A DNA stretch of 5,524 bases from an uncultured Bacteroidales bacterium (GCA_903899865.1 CAIUKZ010000230.1:1-5524), one strand, 5' to 3'. Shown: positions 1 to 5,524, counted from the stretch's first letter. Numbers and translations are program-made. Notes: a model not told the origin generated them from the sequence alone.

Positions 1-18
1 AGTATTTTGCAATAGCTT

Positions 19-81
19 TTCTTACTTAACTACAGCTGTGTCAGCTTTTACAGTAGTGTCAACAGCAACAGTGTCAACAGC
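19..81. repeat. 63-bp identical direct repeat, unit 1
   Basis: Positions 19-81 are identical base for base to 427-489. The block covers the last 20 codons and stop of each lipoprotein gene. The remaining 105 bp of the two genes differ at 18 positions, so identity is concentrated at the 3' ends. The offset between copies is 408 bp. Confidence 0.9.
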
Positions 82-186
82 AACGGTGTCAGCAGCAACT
101 GAATCAGTTGCAGGTGCAGCTGTTTCTGCTTTTTTGCAAGATGCGAAAGCTAAAGCTACTACGAAGAATAAAATTACTTTTTTCAT
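22..186 (-). CDS. Small Asp/Thr/Val-rich lipoprotein, copy 1
   Basis: A 54-codon gene read on the minus strand from ATG (186-184) to TAA (24-22). The product starts with a lipoprotein signal: Lys2-Lys3, a hydrophobic stretch at residues 4-15 and a lipobox-like FASC with the lipidated Cys at 17. The mature part (about 38 residues, CKKAETAAPA then repeated D-T-V-A-V units) is low-complexity and has no enzymatic motif. It is probably anchored in an envelope membrane through lipid. The residues after Cys (KKAET) are not the acidic surface-export signal described in some Bacteroidota, so the membrane face is unclear. A TATCTTTG promoter lies 53 bp before the start. The product matches copy 2 (430-594) at 50 of 54 residues. 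Small lipoproteins of this composition are common in Bacteroidota, but I know no assigned function. The shared length, promoter and mostly silent differences from copy 2 support it as a real gene. Confidence 0.82.
   Translation of the reverse strand: MKKVILFFVVALAFASCKKAETAAPATDSVAADTVAVDTVAVDTTVKADTAVVK
61..90. repeat. 15-bp tandem repeat coding D-T-V-A-V, copy 1
   Basis: Two adjacent 15-bp units (61-75 and 76-90) differ by one base and code for the pentapeptide Asp-Thr-Val-Ala-Val on the minus strand. Diverged versions flank them. The matching pair in the second gene is at 469-498. Such in-frame units can expand or contract by slippage and change the length of the lipoprotein tail. Confidence 0.75.
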
Positions 187-239
187 TACTTTTTAAATTT
201 TAAAATTTAACATGTTTGTTTTGCAATTCAAAATCGATA

Positions 240-247
240 CAAAGATA
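240..247 (-). promoter_or_regulatory. Promoter -7 box of lipoprotein copy 1
   Basis: On the minus strand this reads TATCTTTG, an exact match to the Bacteroidota primary-sigma -7 consensus TAnnTTTG. It ends 53 bp before the ATG at 186. The flanking bases (TTCAAAATCGAT on the plus strand) are shared with copy 2, so the promoter was duplicated with the gene. I see no convincing -33 TTG element at the usual distance. Confidence 0.72.
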
Positions 248-368
248 CATCTATTTTTTATTTGCCGTTAATATATTTCGATTTTTTTTTAATTTTTTTT
301 TGATTTGGTGCATTTGACTTTATTTAGAACTGTCAACGTTATCGTATCAGTTTTATTGTGTCAGGAAT

Positions 369-402
369 AAAAAAAGTCTGTGTGGATACCCACCAGACTT
401 TT
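369..402 (-). terminator. Rho-independent terminator of lipoprotein copy 2
   Basis: A 13-bp stem pairs 372-380 plus 382-385 with 390-402, with a one-base bulge at 381 and a four-base loop (ATAC, 386-389). On the minus strand the stem runs into seven T residues (complement of A369-A375). It lies 28 bp past the stop codon of the gene at 430-594. The other strand has a run of only four T, so it should act mainly on minus-strand transcripts. Confidence 0.88.
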
Positions 403-426
403 GTTCCGTAAATAAATTTACGTTTC

Positions 427-489
427 TTCTTACTTAACTACAGCTGTGTCAGCTTTTACAGTAGTGTCAACAGCAACAGTGTCAACAGC
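427..489. repeat. 63-bp identical direct repeat, unit 2
   Basis: Exact second copy of 19-81, at the 3' end of the second lipoprotein gene. Direct repeats of this length 408 bp apart could support recombination that deletes or amplifies one gene copy. Confidence 0.9.
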
Positions 490-594
490 TACAGTGTCAG
501 CAACTACAGAGTCTGCTGCAGGTGCAGCTGTTTCTGCTTTTTTGCAAGAAGCAAAAGCCAATGCTACAACGCAAAACAATAATACTTTTTTCAT
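430..594 (-). CDS. Small Asp/Thr/Val-rich lipoprotein, copy 2
   Basis: A second 54-codon gene on the minus strand, ATG at 594-592 and TAA at 432-430, paralogous to the gene at 22-186. The proteins differ only at residues 5 (Leu for Ile), 8 (Cys for Phe), 27 (Ala for Thr) and 31 (Val for Ala). The layout is the same: Lys-Lys, a hydrophobic segment, lipobox ending FASC with Cys17, then an Ala/Thr/Asp/Val-rich tail ending TAVVK. It has its own promoter (TACCTTTG, 647-654) and its own terminator (369-402), so it is a separate transcription unit. About two thirds of the nucleotide differences from copy 1 are silent, which suggests selection on the protein. Function is unknown; an abundant small envelope lipoprotein is an inference. 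Confidence 0.83.
   Translation of the reverse strand: MKKVLLFCVVALAFASCKKAETAAPAADSVVADTVAVDTVAVDTTVKADTAVVK
469..498. repeat. 15-bp tandem repeat coding D-T-V-A-V, copy 2
   Basis: Two adjacent 15-bp units (469-483 and 484-498), one base apart, equivalent to the pair at 61-90 in the paralogous gene. Confidence 0.75.
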
Positions 595-646
595 TACTTT
601 AAACTTTAAAAATTTAACGATTTAATTTTGTGTTTCAAAATCGATG

Positions 647-654
647 CAAAGGTA
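647..654 (-). promoter_or_regulatory. Promoter -7 box of lipoprotein copy 2
   Basis: On the minus strand this reads TACCTTTG, matching TAnnTTTG. It ends 52 bp before the ATG at 594, almost the same spacing as in copy 1, and has the same flanking motif. No clear -33 element is visible upstream, where the sequence is a long A/T run. Confidence 0.72.
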
Positions 655-725
655 AAATCTTTTTTTTATAATGAGTGATTTTTCCTGTTTTTTTTTGATG
701 AAGTTTTTGAGTCATTTTTAATCAA

Positions 726-950
726 TTATTCTTGTGTTTGATATTTAGATAGTTGGCTTGTTTTTAGATTTATAGATCCCAGTAGTTTTAGTGTTTTAAT
801 AGCCTCCCTTTGTCTTGATTGTTTTATATATTCTGGCTGTTTGTTTTCCATTAAGCCTAATAAGTAGCTGTTTTTGTGTGTGTTTTTGCTCACTTTTTTG
901 TGGATGAAAATTACTACTGCATATACGATTAGAACGATAAATTCTCTCAA
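726..950 (-). CDS. Doubtful 74-residue membrane protein or relic
   Basis: An open frame on the minus strand that starts with TTG (950-948) and ends at TAA (728-726). No ATG or GTG lies upstream in frame before a stop at 1007-1005; the first internal ATG is residue 34 (851-849). As read, residues 3-17 form one hydrophobic segment (FIVLIVYAVVIFI) followed by a Lys-rich tail, which would suit a small single-pass inner-membrane protein. Against it: no TAnnTTTG box is found upstream, its leader would overlap the pheT promoter, and chance frames with hydrophobic stretches are frequent in A/T-rich DNA. I do not recognise the family. It could be a real short gene, a truncated relic, or noise. Confidence 0.25.
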   Translation of the reverse strand: MREFIVLIVYAVVIFIHKKVSKNTHKNSYLLGLMENKQPEYIKQSRQREAIKTLKLLGSINLKTSQLSKYQTQE

Positions 951-960
951 AAAAATACCG

Positions 961-968
961 TATCTTTG
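961..968 (+). promoter_or_regulatory. Promoter -7 box of pheT
   Basis: TATCTTTG, an exact TAnnTTTG match, ends 25 bp before the pheT ATG at 994. Transcription would start a few bases downstream and give a very short leader, too short for an attenuator. Its place inside the longest possible reading frame also argues against a start at 874. No clear -33 TTG is visible. Confidence 0.75.
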
Positions 969-993
969 TCCTTCTTTTTTAAAGCATGTAATT

Positions 994-3453
994 ATGAATA
1001 TATCTTACAATTGGTTAAAGAAATACATCAATATCGATGTTGACGCAGAGGAATTATCTAAAGCTCTAACCTCTATCGGTTTGGAAGTAGGTGGAGTAGA
1101 GGAAGTTCAGACTATCAAAGGTGGTTTGGAAGGTTTGGTAGTGGGTGAGGTGCTCACTTGTGTGAATCATGAAAACTCAGATCACCTTCACGTGACTACT
1201 GTAAACATTGGGGTTGACCAACCGTTGCAAATCGTTTGTGGAGCGTCAAATGTAGCTACGGGACAAAAAGTGGTAGTCGCTACTATCGGTACAGTATTAT
1301 ATACGGAAGATGGTGATTTTACTATCAAACGTTCAAAAATCCGTGGTGTAGAGTCATTTGGAATGCTCTGTGGAGAAACCGAGATAGGAGTGGGTACGAA
1401 TAATGATGGAATTATCCTCCTGCCAGCCGATACTAAGGTTGGGATGTTAGCCAAAGATTATTATGGCATTCAAAGTGATTATTTGCTTGAAGTTGATATT
1501 ACCCCCAATCGTGTTGATGCAGCTTCTCATTATGGAGTAGCAAGAGATTTGTCTGCATTTTATGCATTGAAAGATAAGTCTGTAAAATTGACAAAGCCGT
1601 CAGTTGAACTTTTTAAAGTTGATAATACTCAACTTTCCATACCTGTAAAAGTTGAAAATGAGGATGCTTGTCCACGATATACTGGAGTTACTATTTCCGG
1701 AGTGAAAGTTGCCGAATCTCCTGAATGGTTGAAAAACTATCTATTGATAATTGGTTTACGACCTATTAATAACGTGGTGGATGTAACCAACTTTGTGCTA
1801 CATGAAATGGGTCAACCGTTACATGCATTTGATGTGGCAAAAATAAAAGGTGGTGAGATTAGAGTGACTAATTTTCCCGACGGCACTTTGTTTACCACAC
1901 TGGATGGTGCGGAACGAAAGTTGAGCAGTGCTGATTTGATGATTAGTAATGCTACTGAACCAATGTGTATAGCTGGTGTTTTTGGTGGGTTATATTCTGG
2001 TGTGACGGATGCTACTACAGACATTTTCTTAGAATGTGCCTACTTCAATCCTGTGACAGTTCGCAAAACAGCACGCCGACATACATTGAGTACCGATTCT
2101 TCGTTTCGTTTTGAGCGTGGATGCGATCCGCAAAATACGATTTATGTGCTAAAACGTGCTGCATTGTTGATTCAAGAAGTGGCTGGTGGTGCTATTTCAA
2201 GCGAAATAGTGGATGTGTATCCAACTGAAATCAAACCATTCGAAGTGCATCTTTCTGTTCAGAAGGTGAATAGCTTAATAGGAAAAGAGATTGGCAGGGA
2301 TAATATTGAAACAATTCTTCGAGCATTGGAAATGAATATAGTTGCTTCGTCTTCTGAGGGTTGGACACTGGAAGTGCCTGCCTACAGAGTAGATGTGCAG
2401 CGCGATGTGGACGTAATTGAAGACATTCTCCGCATTTATGGCTATAACAATGTGGAAATAGGTGATAGCTTGAAGTCCAATTTGACATTTGTCACAAAGC
2501 CAGATAGTTATAAATTGCAGCAACTGGTCTCAGAACAATTGACTGCCAACGGCTTCAACGAAGTATTGAATAATTCATTGACAAAAGCGTCCTATTATAC
2601 AGATTTGACCGCTTTTCCGGTAGCCAACTGCGTGAAACTATTAAATCCATTGAGTTCTGACTTAAGTGTGATGCGTCAAACCTTGCTTTTCGGTGGGTTG
2701 GAAAATCTAGCTTACAATGTGAATCGTAGAAATGCGGATCTAAAATTCTATGAGTTTGGTAATTGCTACTACTATCATGCAGAAAACAAGAAAAAAGGTG
2801 AGACTCTCTCGGCTTATTCAGAGGATTTTCATCTTGGCATGTGGATTACAGGTAATAAACGTGCTCAGTCGTGGGTGATGGGAGATGAAAAATCGAGTGT
2901 TTTTGAATTGAAGGCGCATCTTGAGAATATGTTCCGTAGATTGGGAGTAGATTTAAAAAAAATGGTTGTGGGTGAGTATGCGGATGATTTAATAAGTGAA
3001 GGAATGTGTATTTATAATAGGTCGGGTAGAAAGATGGCTGTTTATGGAGTGGTTCACTCTAAAACTCGAAAGGTAGTGGATATTGACGCTGAGGTTTATT
3101 TTGCCGATATCAACTGGACAAACCTGGTAGTCGAACTAGGTCACCACAAGGTTAAATATGCTGAAGTTTCTAAATTTCCTGAAGTGAAACGTGACCTGGC
3201 TCTGTTGTTGAACAAAGAGGTGACTTTTGCTGAAATTGAAAAAATAGCTTATGAAACTGAACGAAAGTTATTGCGACGTGTTAATCTTTTTGATGTGTAT
3301 GAAGGTAAGAATCTAGAAACTGGTAAGAAGTCTTATGCAGTTAGTTTTATCCTACAAGATGAAACAAAAACATTGACAGATAGTCAGATAGATGGAATTA
3401 TGAAGAAGCTTCAACATAATTTTGAGACAAAACTAGAAGCAAAACTACGATAA
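994..3453 (+). CDS. pheT: Phenylalanyl-tRNA synthetase beta subunit
   Basis: Beta chain of the cytoplasmic alpha2-beta2 enzyme that charges tRNA-Phe with phenylalanine (EC 6.1.1.20). The 819 residues are full length for the long bacterial form. In order: N-terminal MNISYNWLKK; the EMAP-like tRNA-binding OB fold at about 40-150 (HENSDHL 59-65, VCGASNV 81-87, GMLCGE 123-128); the B3/B4 editing region at about 210-375 (RPINNVVDVTNF 256-267, GQPLHAFD 273-280); RRHTLSTDSSFRFERG at 361-376; B5 at about 410-485 (RDVDVIEDILRIYGYN 470-485); the catalytic-like core at about 500-700 (LNPLSSDLSVMRQ 550-562, FYEFGN 585-590); and the tRNA anticodon-binding FDX-ACB domain at about 727-819 (FPEVKRDLALLL, LFDVYEG, KSYAVSF). 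The start at 994 fits the family N-terminus and the promoter at 961; the frame stays open to an ATG at 874, but those 40 extra residues are not family-like. The alpha-subunit gene is not in the window, as is common in Bacteroidota. No frameshift or missing block is seen. Confidence 0.98.
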   Translation: MNISYNWLKKYINIDVDAEELSKALTSIGLEVGGVEEVQTIKGGLEGLVVGEVLTCVNHENSDHLHVTTVNIGVDQPLQIVCGASNVATGQKVVVATIGTVLYTEDGDFTIKRSKIRGVESFGMLCGETEIGVGTNNDGIILLPADTKVGMLAKDYYGIQSDYLLEVDITPNRVDAASHYGVARDLSAFYALKDKSVKLTKPSVELFKVDNTQLSIPVKVENEDACPRYTGVTISGVKVAESPEWLKNYLLIIGLRPINNVVDVTNFVLHEMGQPLHAFDVAKIKGGEIRVTNFPDGTLFTTLDGAERKLSSADLMISNATEPMCIAGVFGGLYSGVTDATTDIFLECAYFNPVTVRKTARRHTLSTDSSFRFERGCDPQNTIYVLKRAALLIQEVAGGAISSEIVDVYPTEIKPFEVHLSVQKVNSLIGKEIGRDNIETILRALEMNIVASSSEGWTLEVPAYRVDVQRDVDVIEDILRIYGYNNVEIGDSLKSNLTFVTKPDSYKLQQLVSEQLTANGFNEVLNNSLTKASYYTDLTAFPVANCVKLLNPLSSDLSVMRQTLLFGGLENLAYNVNRRNADLKFYEFGNCYYYHAENKKKGETLSAYSEDFHLGMWITGNKRAQSWVMGDEKSSVFELKAHLENMFRRLGVDLKKMVVGEYADDLISEGMCIYNRSGRKMAVYGVVHSKTRKVVDIDAEVYFADINWTNLVVELGHHKVKYAEVSKFPEVKRDLALLLNKEVTFAEIEKIAYETERKLLRRVNLFDVYEGKNLETGKKSYAVSFILQDETKTLTDSQIDGIMKKLQHNFETKLEAKLR

Positions 3454-3493
3454 GAACAAGTTCTAATCATGATTAATGCACAGGATCTTGTGC
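3453..3493. promoter_or_regulatory. Cluster of three inverted repeats before the PLP-enzyme gene
   Basis: Three short palindromic elements fill 41 bp of the 73-bp gap after pheT: AGAAC-AA-GTTCT (3453-3464), the perfect 12-bp palindrome TAATCATGATTA (3464-3475), and GCACA-N6-TGTGC (3478-3493). None is followed by a T-run, so they do not look like a terminator. They could be operator sites or leader hairpins for the gene starting at 3527, or chance. The sequence shows the symmetry; a regulatory role is inference. Confidence 0.35.
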
Positions 3494-3526
3494 TGGTTTT
3501 GTGGTGAGACGATTTTAATAACAATT

Positions 3527-4759
3527 ATGGACGATCAATCATTTAATTCTCAGATATTACATACAGCTTATCCTCGAACTGATGCATATAATGCCTTAAG
3601 CATGCCAATTTATAACTGTGCTGCTTTTGAATTTGAGTCGGCAGAGGCTATGGAGTTGGCTTTTTTAGGTAAATCTACTGACCATACTTATTCTCGAATT
3701 ACTAATCCAACGGTGCAGTATTTTGAAAAACGAATTCAGACCATCACAGGAGCTATGAGTGTTACTGCTCTGAACTCAGGCATGGCTGCTATTTCTAATG
3801 TGTTGATAACGCTCGGTTATGCTGGTGCTAATGTAGTGACCTCACCACATTTGTTTGGTAATACGTATTCGTTGATGTCTTCTACATTGGCTGCTTTTGG
3901 TTTGGAGCTTAGGCTTTGTGATTTGTCCAACCCAAAAGAAGTGGAGGCCAATATTGATGAAAATACTTGCTGTGTTTTTTTGGAAATTATCACTAATCCA
4001 CAGCTTGAGGTCATTGATTTGAAGCAGATTTCAGAAATAACCCGTCGTTTAAATGTCCCATTTGTGGCTGATACTACCATCATCCCATTCAATTCATTTA
4101 AGGCGAAAGATTTCGGGGTAGATATCGACGTGGTATCTAGCACAAAGTATATTTCTGGTGGTGCAACAAGTTTGGGTGGCTTAATACTTGATTATGGGAC
4201 TTTTGATTGGGCTAATTCCAAGAAATTGCGTGATATGGCTCAAAATTTTGGACCAATGACCTTCACTGCAAAGTTGCGCAAAGAAGTACACAGAAACTTG
4301 GGTGCTTATATGTCACCTCAGGTAGCTTATATGCAAACGCTAGGATTGGAGACTATGACATTGCGTTATGAACGAGCCTCTGGTAACTGTGTTGAATTGG
4401 CAAAAAGGCTGAGCGAAATGAGTGAAATTGAAACAGTGAATTATATTGGTCTCCCAGATAATCAATACTATGAAGTGAGCAAGCGTCAATTTGGAGCTAA
4501 TCCAGGTGCAATGTTTACCATTGATTTGGCTTCACGGGAAGCGTGTTTTGTTTTTCTAAATAAACTTAAGTTGATAAAACGTGCAACCAATTTGTTTGAT
4601 AACAAAACCCTAGCTTTGCATCCTGCAAGTACAATTTATGGCACATTTTCAGCTGAGATTCGTCAAAAACTACATGTTTCCGATAAGACCATTCGTTTTT
4701 CAGTAGGGTTGGAGGGCGTCGATGATTTATATCAGGACATCGTGCAAGCATTGAAATAA
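3527..4759 (+). CDS. PLP-dependent Cys/Met metabolism enzyme, MetY-like
   Basis: A 410-residue member of the Cys/Met metabolism PLP-dependent family (fold type I, cytoplasmic), best matching O-acetylhomoserine sulfhydrylase, which makes homocysteine or methionine precursors from O-acetylhomoserine and sulfide. Visible motifs: YSRITNPT (55-62), whose Tyr and Arg bind PLP phosphate across the dimer; NSGMAAI (83-89); ADTTIIPF (181-188) with the PLP-pyridine Asp182; SSTKYISGGATSLGG (204-218) with Schiff-base Lys207; LDYGTFDW (221-228), characteristic of the MetY branch; LHPASTIYG (364-372); and RFSVGLEGVDDL (390-401), whose Arg should bind the substrate carboxylate. The loop after Lys207 differs from the usual TKYIGGHGT, lacking the His, so the exact substrate is uncertain; cystathionine synthase or lyase activity remains possible. 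The start at 3527 is chosen over an in-frame ATG at 3476 because the family begins near MDDQSF and the A/T-rich leader is typical. It may be co-transcribed with pheT. Confidence 0.9.
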   Translation: MDDQSFNSQILHTAYPRTDAYNALSMPIYNCAAFEFESAEAMELAFLGKSTDHTYSRITNPTVQYFEKRIQTITGAMSVTALNSGMAAISNVLITLGYAGANVVTSPHLFGNTYSLMSSTLAAFGLELRLCDLSNPKEVEANIDENTCCVFLEIITNPQLEVIDLKQISEITRRLNVPFVADTTIIPFNSFKAKDFGVDIDVVSSTKYISGGATSLGGLILDYGTFDWANSKKLRDMAQNFGPMTFTAKLRKEVHRNLGAYMSPQVAYMQTLGLETMTLRYERASGNCVELAKRLSEMSEIETVNYIGLPDNQYYEVSKRQFGANPGAMFTIDLASREACFVFLNKLKLIKRATNLFDNKTLALHPASTIYGTFSAEIRQKLHVSDKTIRFSVGLEGVDDLYQDIVQALK

Positions 4760-4773
4760 TGAGTACCTCACAT

Positions 4774-4809
4774 AAATCCATTTTTCAAATGAGAAAGTGG
4801 ATTTTTTTT
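4774..4809 (+). terminator. Rho-independent terminator after the MetY-like gene
   Basis: A 12-bp stem pairs 4774-4785 with 4793-4804, including two G-T wobble pairs, around a seven-base loop (4786-4792). It runs into eight T residues (4802-4809). It lies 14 bp after the stop codon at 4757-4759 and separates the metabolic gene from the toxin-antitoxin operon. Confidence 0.85.
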
Positions 4810-4829
4810 GTCTGTTTTTCTTAAGATAG

Positions 4830-4844
4830 TTCCCAAAATGGGAA
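4830..4844. promoter_or_regulatory. Candidate HigA operator
   Basis: Perfect 6-bp arms TTCCCA and TGGGAA around a three-base centre (AAA). The site ends 8 bp upstream of the TATCTTTG box, so it covers the spacer and -33 region where a bound repressor would block RNA polymerase. HigA antitoxins typically repress their own operon through such dyads. The symmetry and position are seen; binding by the HigA of this operon is inferred. Confidence 0.6.
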
Positions 4845-4852
4845 TTTAGTAT

Positions 4853-4860
4853 TATCTTTG
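4853..4860 (+). promoter_or_regulatory. Promoter -7 box of the higBA operon
   Basis: TATCTTTG, an exact TAnnTTTG match, ends 18 bp before the toxin ATG at 4879. The leader would be roughly 10 bases. Together with the upstream terminator it shows that the operon is transcribed independently of the MetY-like gene. Confidence 0.75.
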
Positions 4861-4878
4861 TCAAACGAATGGTGATTA

Positions 4879-5175
4879 ATGAAAAGAATTATTGCAAAAA
4901 GTACTTTGAGAGAGTTTTGGGAAGAATACCCTGATTCTGAGCAGTATTTAAAAACTTGGTATGATACCGCAATGAATTCCGATTGGAAATCACCCGCAGA
5001 CGTGAAACAAACCTATGCCAATGCAAGTGTTTTGAAAAATAATCGCGTAGTGTTTAATATCAAAGGGAACACTTATCGATTAATTGCAAAGTTTAATTTT
5101 GAAAAGCAATGGATTTTTATACGATTTGTCGGGAATCATACGACGTACGATAAAATTGACGCCAATTTAATTTAG
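4879..5175 (+). CDS. higB: HigB-family toxin (mRNA interferase)
   Basis: A 98-residue protein of the HigB-like toxin family (RelE/ParE superfamily), expected to cut mRNA at the ribosome and arrest growth unless bound by HigA. Family hallmarks are visible along the chain: RIIAKSTLREFWE (3-15), a DWKSPADVK segment (35-43), ASVLKNNRVVFNIKGNTYRLI (49-69) forming the central beta strands, and IRFVGNHTTYDKID (81-94) with the C-terminal His87, Tyr90 and Lys92, which sit where the active site is expected. Length is normal for the family and the frame is intact, so the toxin is probably functional. It precedes its antitoxin gene, the reversed order typical of higBA modules, with 11 bp between them. 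The ATG at 4879 follows directly on a TAnnTTTG promoter. Catalytic residues are inferred from the family, not proven here. Confidence 0.93.
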   Translation: MKRIIAKSTLREFWEEYPDSEQYLKTWYDTAMNSDWKSPADVKQTYANASVLKNNRVVFNIKGNTYRLIAKFNFEKQWIFIRFVGNHTTYDKIDANLI

Positions 5176-5186
5176 ATAGAGGGATT
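5176..5186 (+). promoter_or_regulatory. Ribosome binding site of higA
   Basis: The 11-bp spacer between toxin stop and antitoxin start contains AGAGGGATT, a purine-rich Shine-Dalgarno-like stretch placed a few bases before the ATG. No similar site precedes higB, so the antitoxin may be translated more efficiently, which would suit a toxin-antitoxin pair. Confidence 0.5.
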
Positions 5187-5524
5187 ATGAACATAAGAAT
5201 GATAAAAACAGAAGACGATTACAGAGCAGCTCTGATAAAAATGGAGAGTTTATTTGATGCTGAGATTGGAACGGTCGAAAGTGATGAAGCTGATATTCTA
5301 GGATTGATGATTGATGAGTATGAAAGGCAACATTATTTTATTGATGCTCCAGACCCAATAGAAGCCATAAAGATTAGGATGGAAGAAATGCATTTAAATC
5401 AAAAAGATTTAGTGAATGAGATAGGTGGAAAAAATCGAGTTTCAGAGGTGCTTAATCGCAAGAGAAAGTTGACACTTGATATGATACGGAAATCAAATGT
5501 TAGACTTAACTTGTCACCAGCACT
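5187..5524 (+). CDS. higA: HigA-family antitoxin, 3' end cut by the window
   Basis: An open frame from ATG 5187 to the window edge, 112 complete codons plus two bases with no stop. Residues 1-55 form an acidic helical part (MIKTEDDYRAALIKME, then ESDEADILGLMIDEYE) of the kind that covers the toxin in HigA proteins of this type. From about residue 57 (DPIEAIKIRMEEMHLNQKDL) to 103 lies an Xre/Cro-type helix-turn-helix, with a recognition helix near GGKNRVSEVLNRKRKLT (80-96). It should neutralise HigB by direct binding and repress the operon, probably at the dyad at 4830-4844. From usual family lengths only a short C-terminus is missing (inference). Toxin first, antitoxin second, 11 bp apart and with a single upstream promoter, is the standard higBA layout. 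Confidence 0.92.
   Translation, partial: MNIRMIKTEDDYRAALIKMESLFDAEIGTVESDEADILGLMIDEYERQHYFIDAPDPIEAIKIRMEEMHLNQKDLVNEIGGKNRVSEVLNRKRKLTLDMIRKSNVRLNLSPA

Noticed and set aside
61..101. CRISPR-like array from regularly spaced repeats
   Set aside because: The repeats are adjacent 15-bp units with no spacers, are in frame and code for a repeated peptide in the lipoprotein.
248..345. Possible small gene or RNA in the A/T-rich stretch between the lipoprotein genes
   Set aside because: I see only homopolymer T-runs upstream of the copy 1 promoter, with no start, conserved motif or stable hairpin before the terminator at 369-402.
874..993. N-terminal extension of pheT by 40 residues from an ATG at 874
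   Set aside because: PheT proteins begin near MNISYNWLKK, which maps to the ATG at 994, and the promoter at 961-968 lies inside the proposed extension.
1188..2523. Minus-strand open frames inside pheT (1188-1454, 1812-2024, 2231-2488, 2275-2523)
   Set aside because: They lie wholly antisense to a strongly conserved gene, have no recognisable motifs or promoters, and are expected shadows of its codon use.
3476..3526. N-terminal extension of the PLP enzyme by 17 residues from an ATG at 3476
   Set aside because: The extra residues do not resemble the family, and they run through the inverted-repeat cluster. The ATG at 3527 gives a family-like start with a typical A/T-rich leader.
3817..4143. 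Minus-strand open frame inside the MetY-like gene
   Set aside because: Antisense to conserved catalytic motifs, with no family-like sequence.
4566..4781. Minus-strand open frame across the end of the MetY-like gene
   Set aside because: It overlaps the conserved C-terminus of the enzyme and the terminator stem, has no promoter and no recognisable motif.

Overview
The window looks like a chromosomal segment from a low-GC member of the Bacteroidota, probably Bacteroidales. Four start regions carry the -7 box TAnnTTTG typical of this phylum (TATCTTTG or TACCTTTG), ribosome-binding regions are A/T-rich rather than strong Shine-Dalgarno sites, and pheT stands without pheS next to it. The genus cannot be fixed from the sequence.

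Positions 1-660 (minus strand) hold two near-identical 54-codon genes for small Asp/Thr/Val/Ala-rich lipoproteins. Each has its own promoter at the same distance from its start, and a rho-independent terminator separates them. This is a tandem duplication with a 408-bp period. Positions 660-960 are A/T-rich and contain only a doubtful minus-strand 74-codon frame (TTG start, one predicted membrane segment).

Positions 961-3453 (plus strand) hold a promoter and a complete pheT, the phenylalanyl-tRNA synthetase beta subunit (819 residues). After a 73-bp gap rich in short inverted repeats comes a complete 410-residue PLP-dependent enzyme of the Cys/Met metabolism family, closest in appearance to O-acetylhomoserine sulfhydrylase (MetY). 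It ends at a clear terminator.

Positions 4828-5524 hold a HigB-type toxin gene followed after 11 bp by a HigA-type antitoxin gene that runs off the window end. A TATCTTTG promoter lies 18 bp before the toxin start. A symmetrical TTCCCA-N3-TGGGAA site lies just upstream of that promoter and is the best candidate operator for autoregulation.

Most of the window is core metabolism and translation. The accessory content is the toxin-antitoxin module and the duplicated lipoprotein genes. I see no mobile element, CRISPR array, tRNA or rRNA, and no clearly new multi-gene system.
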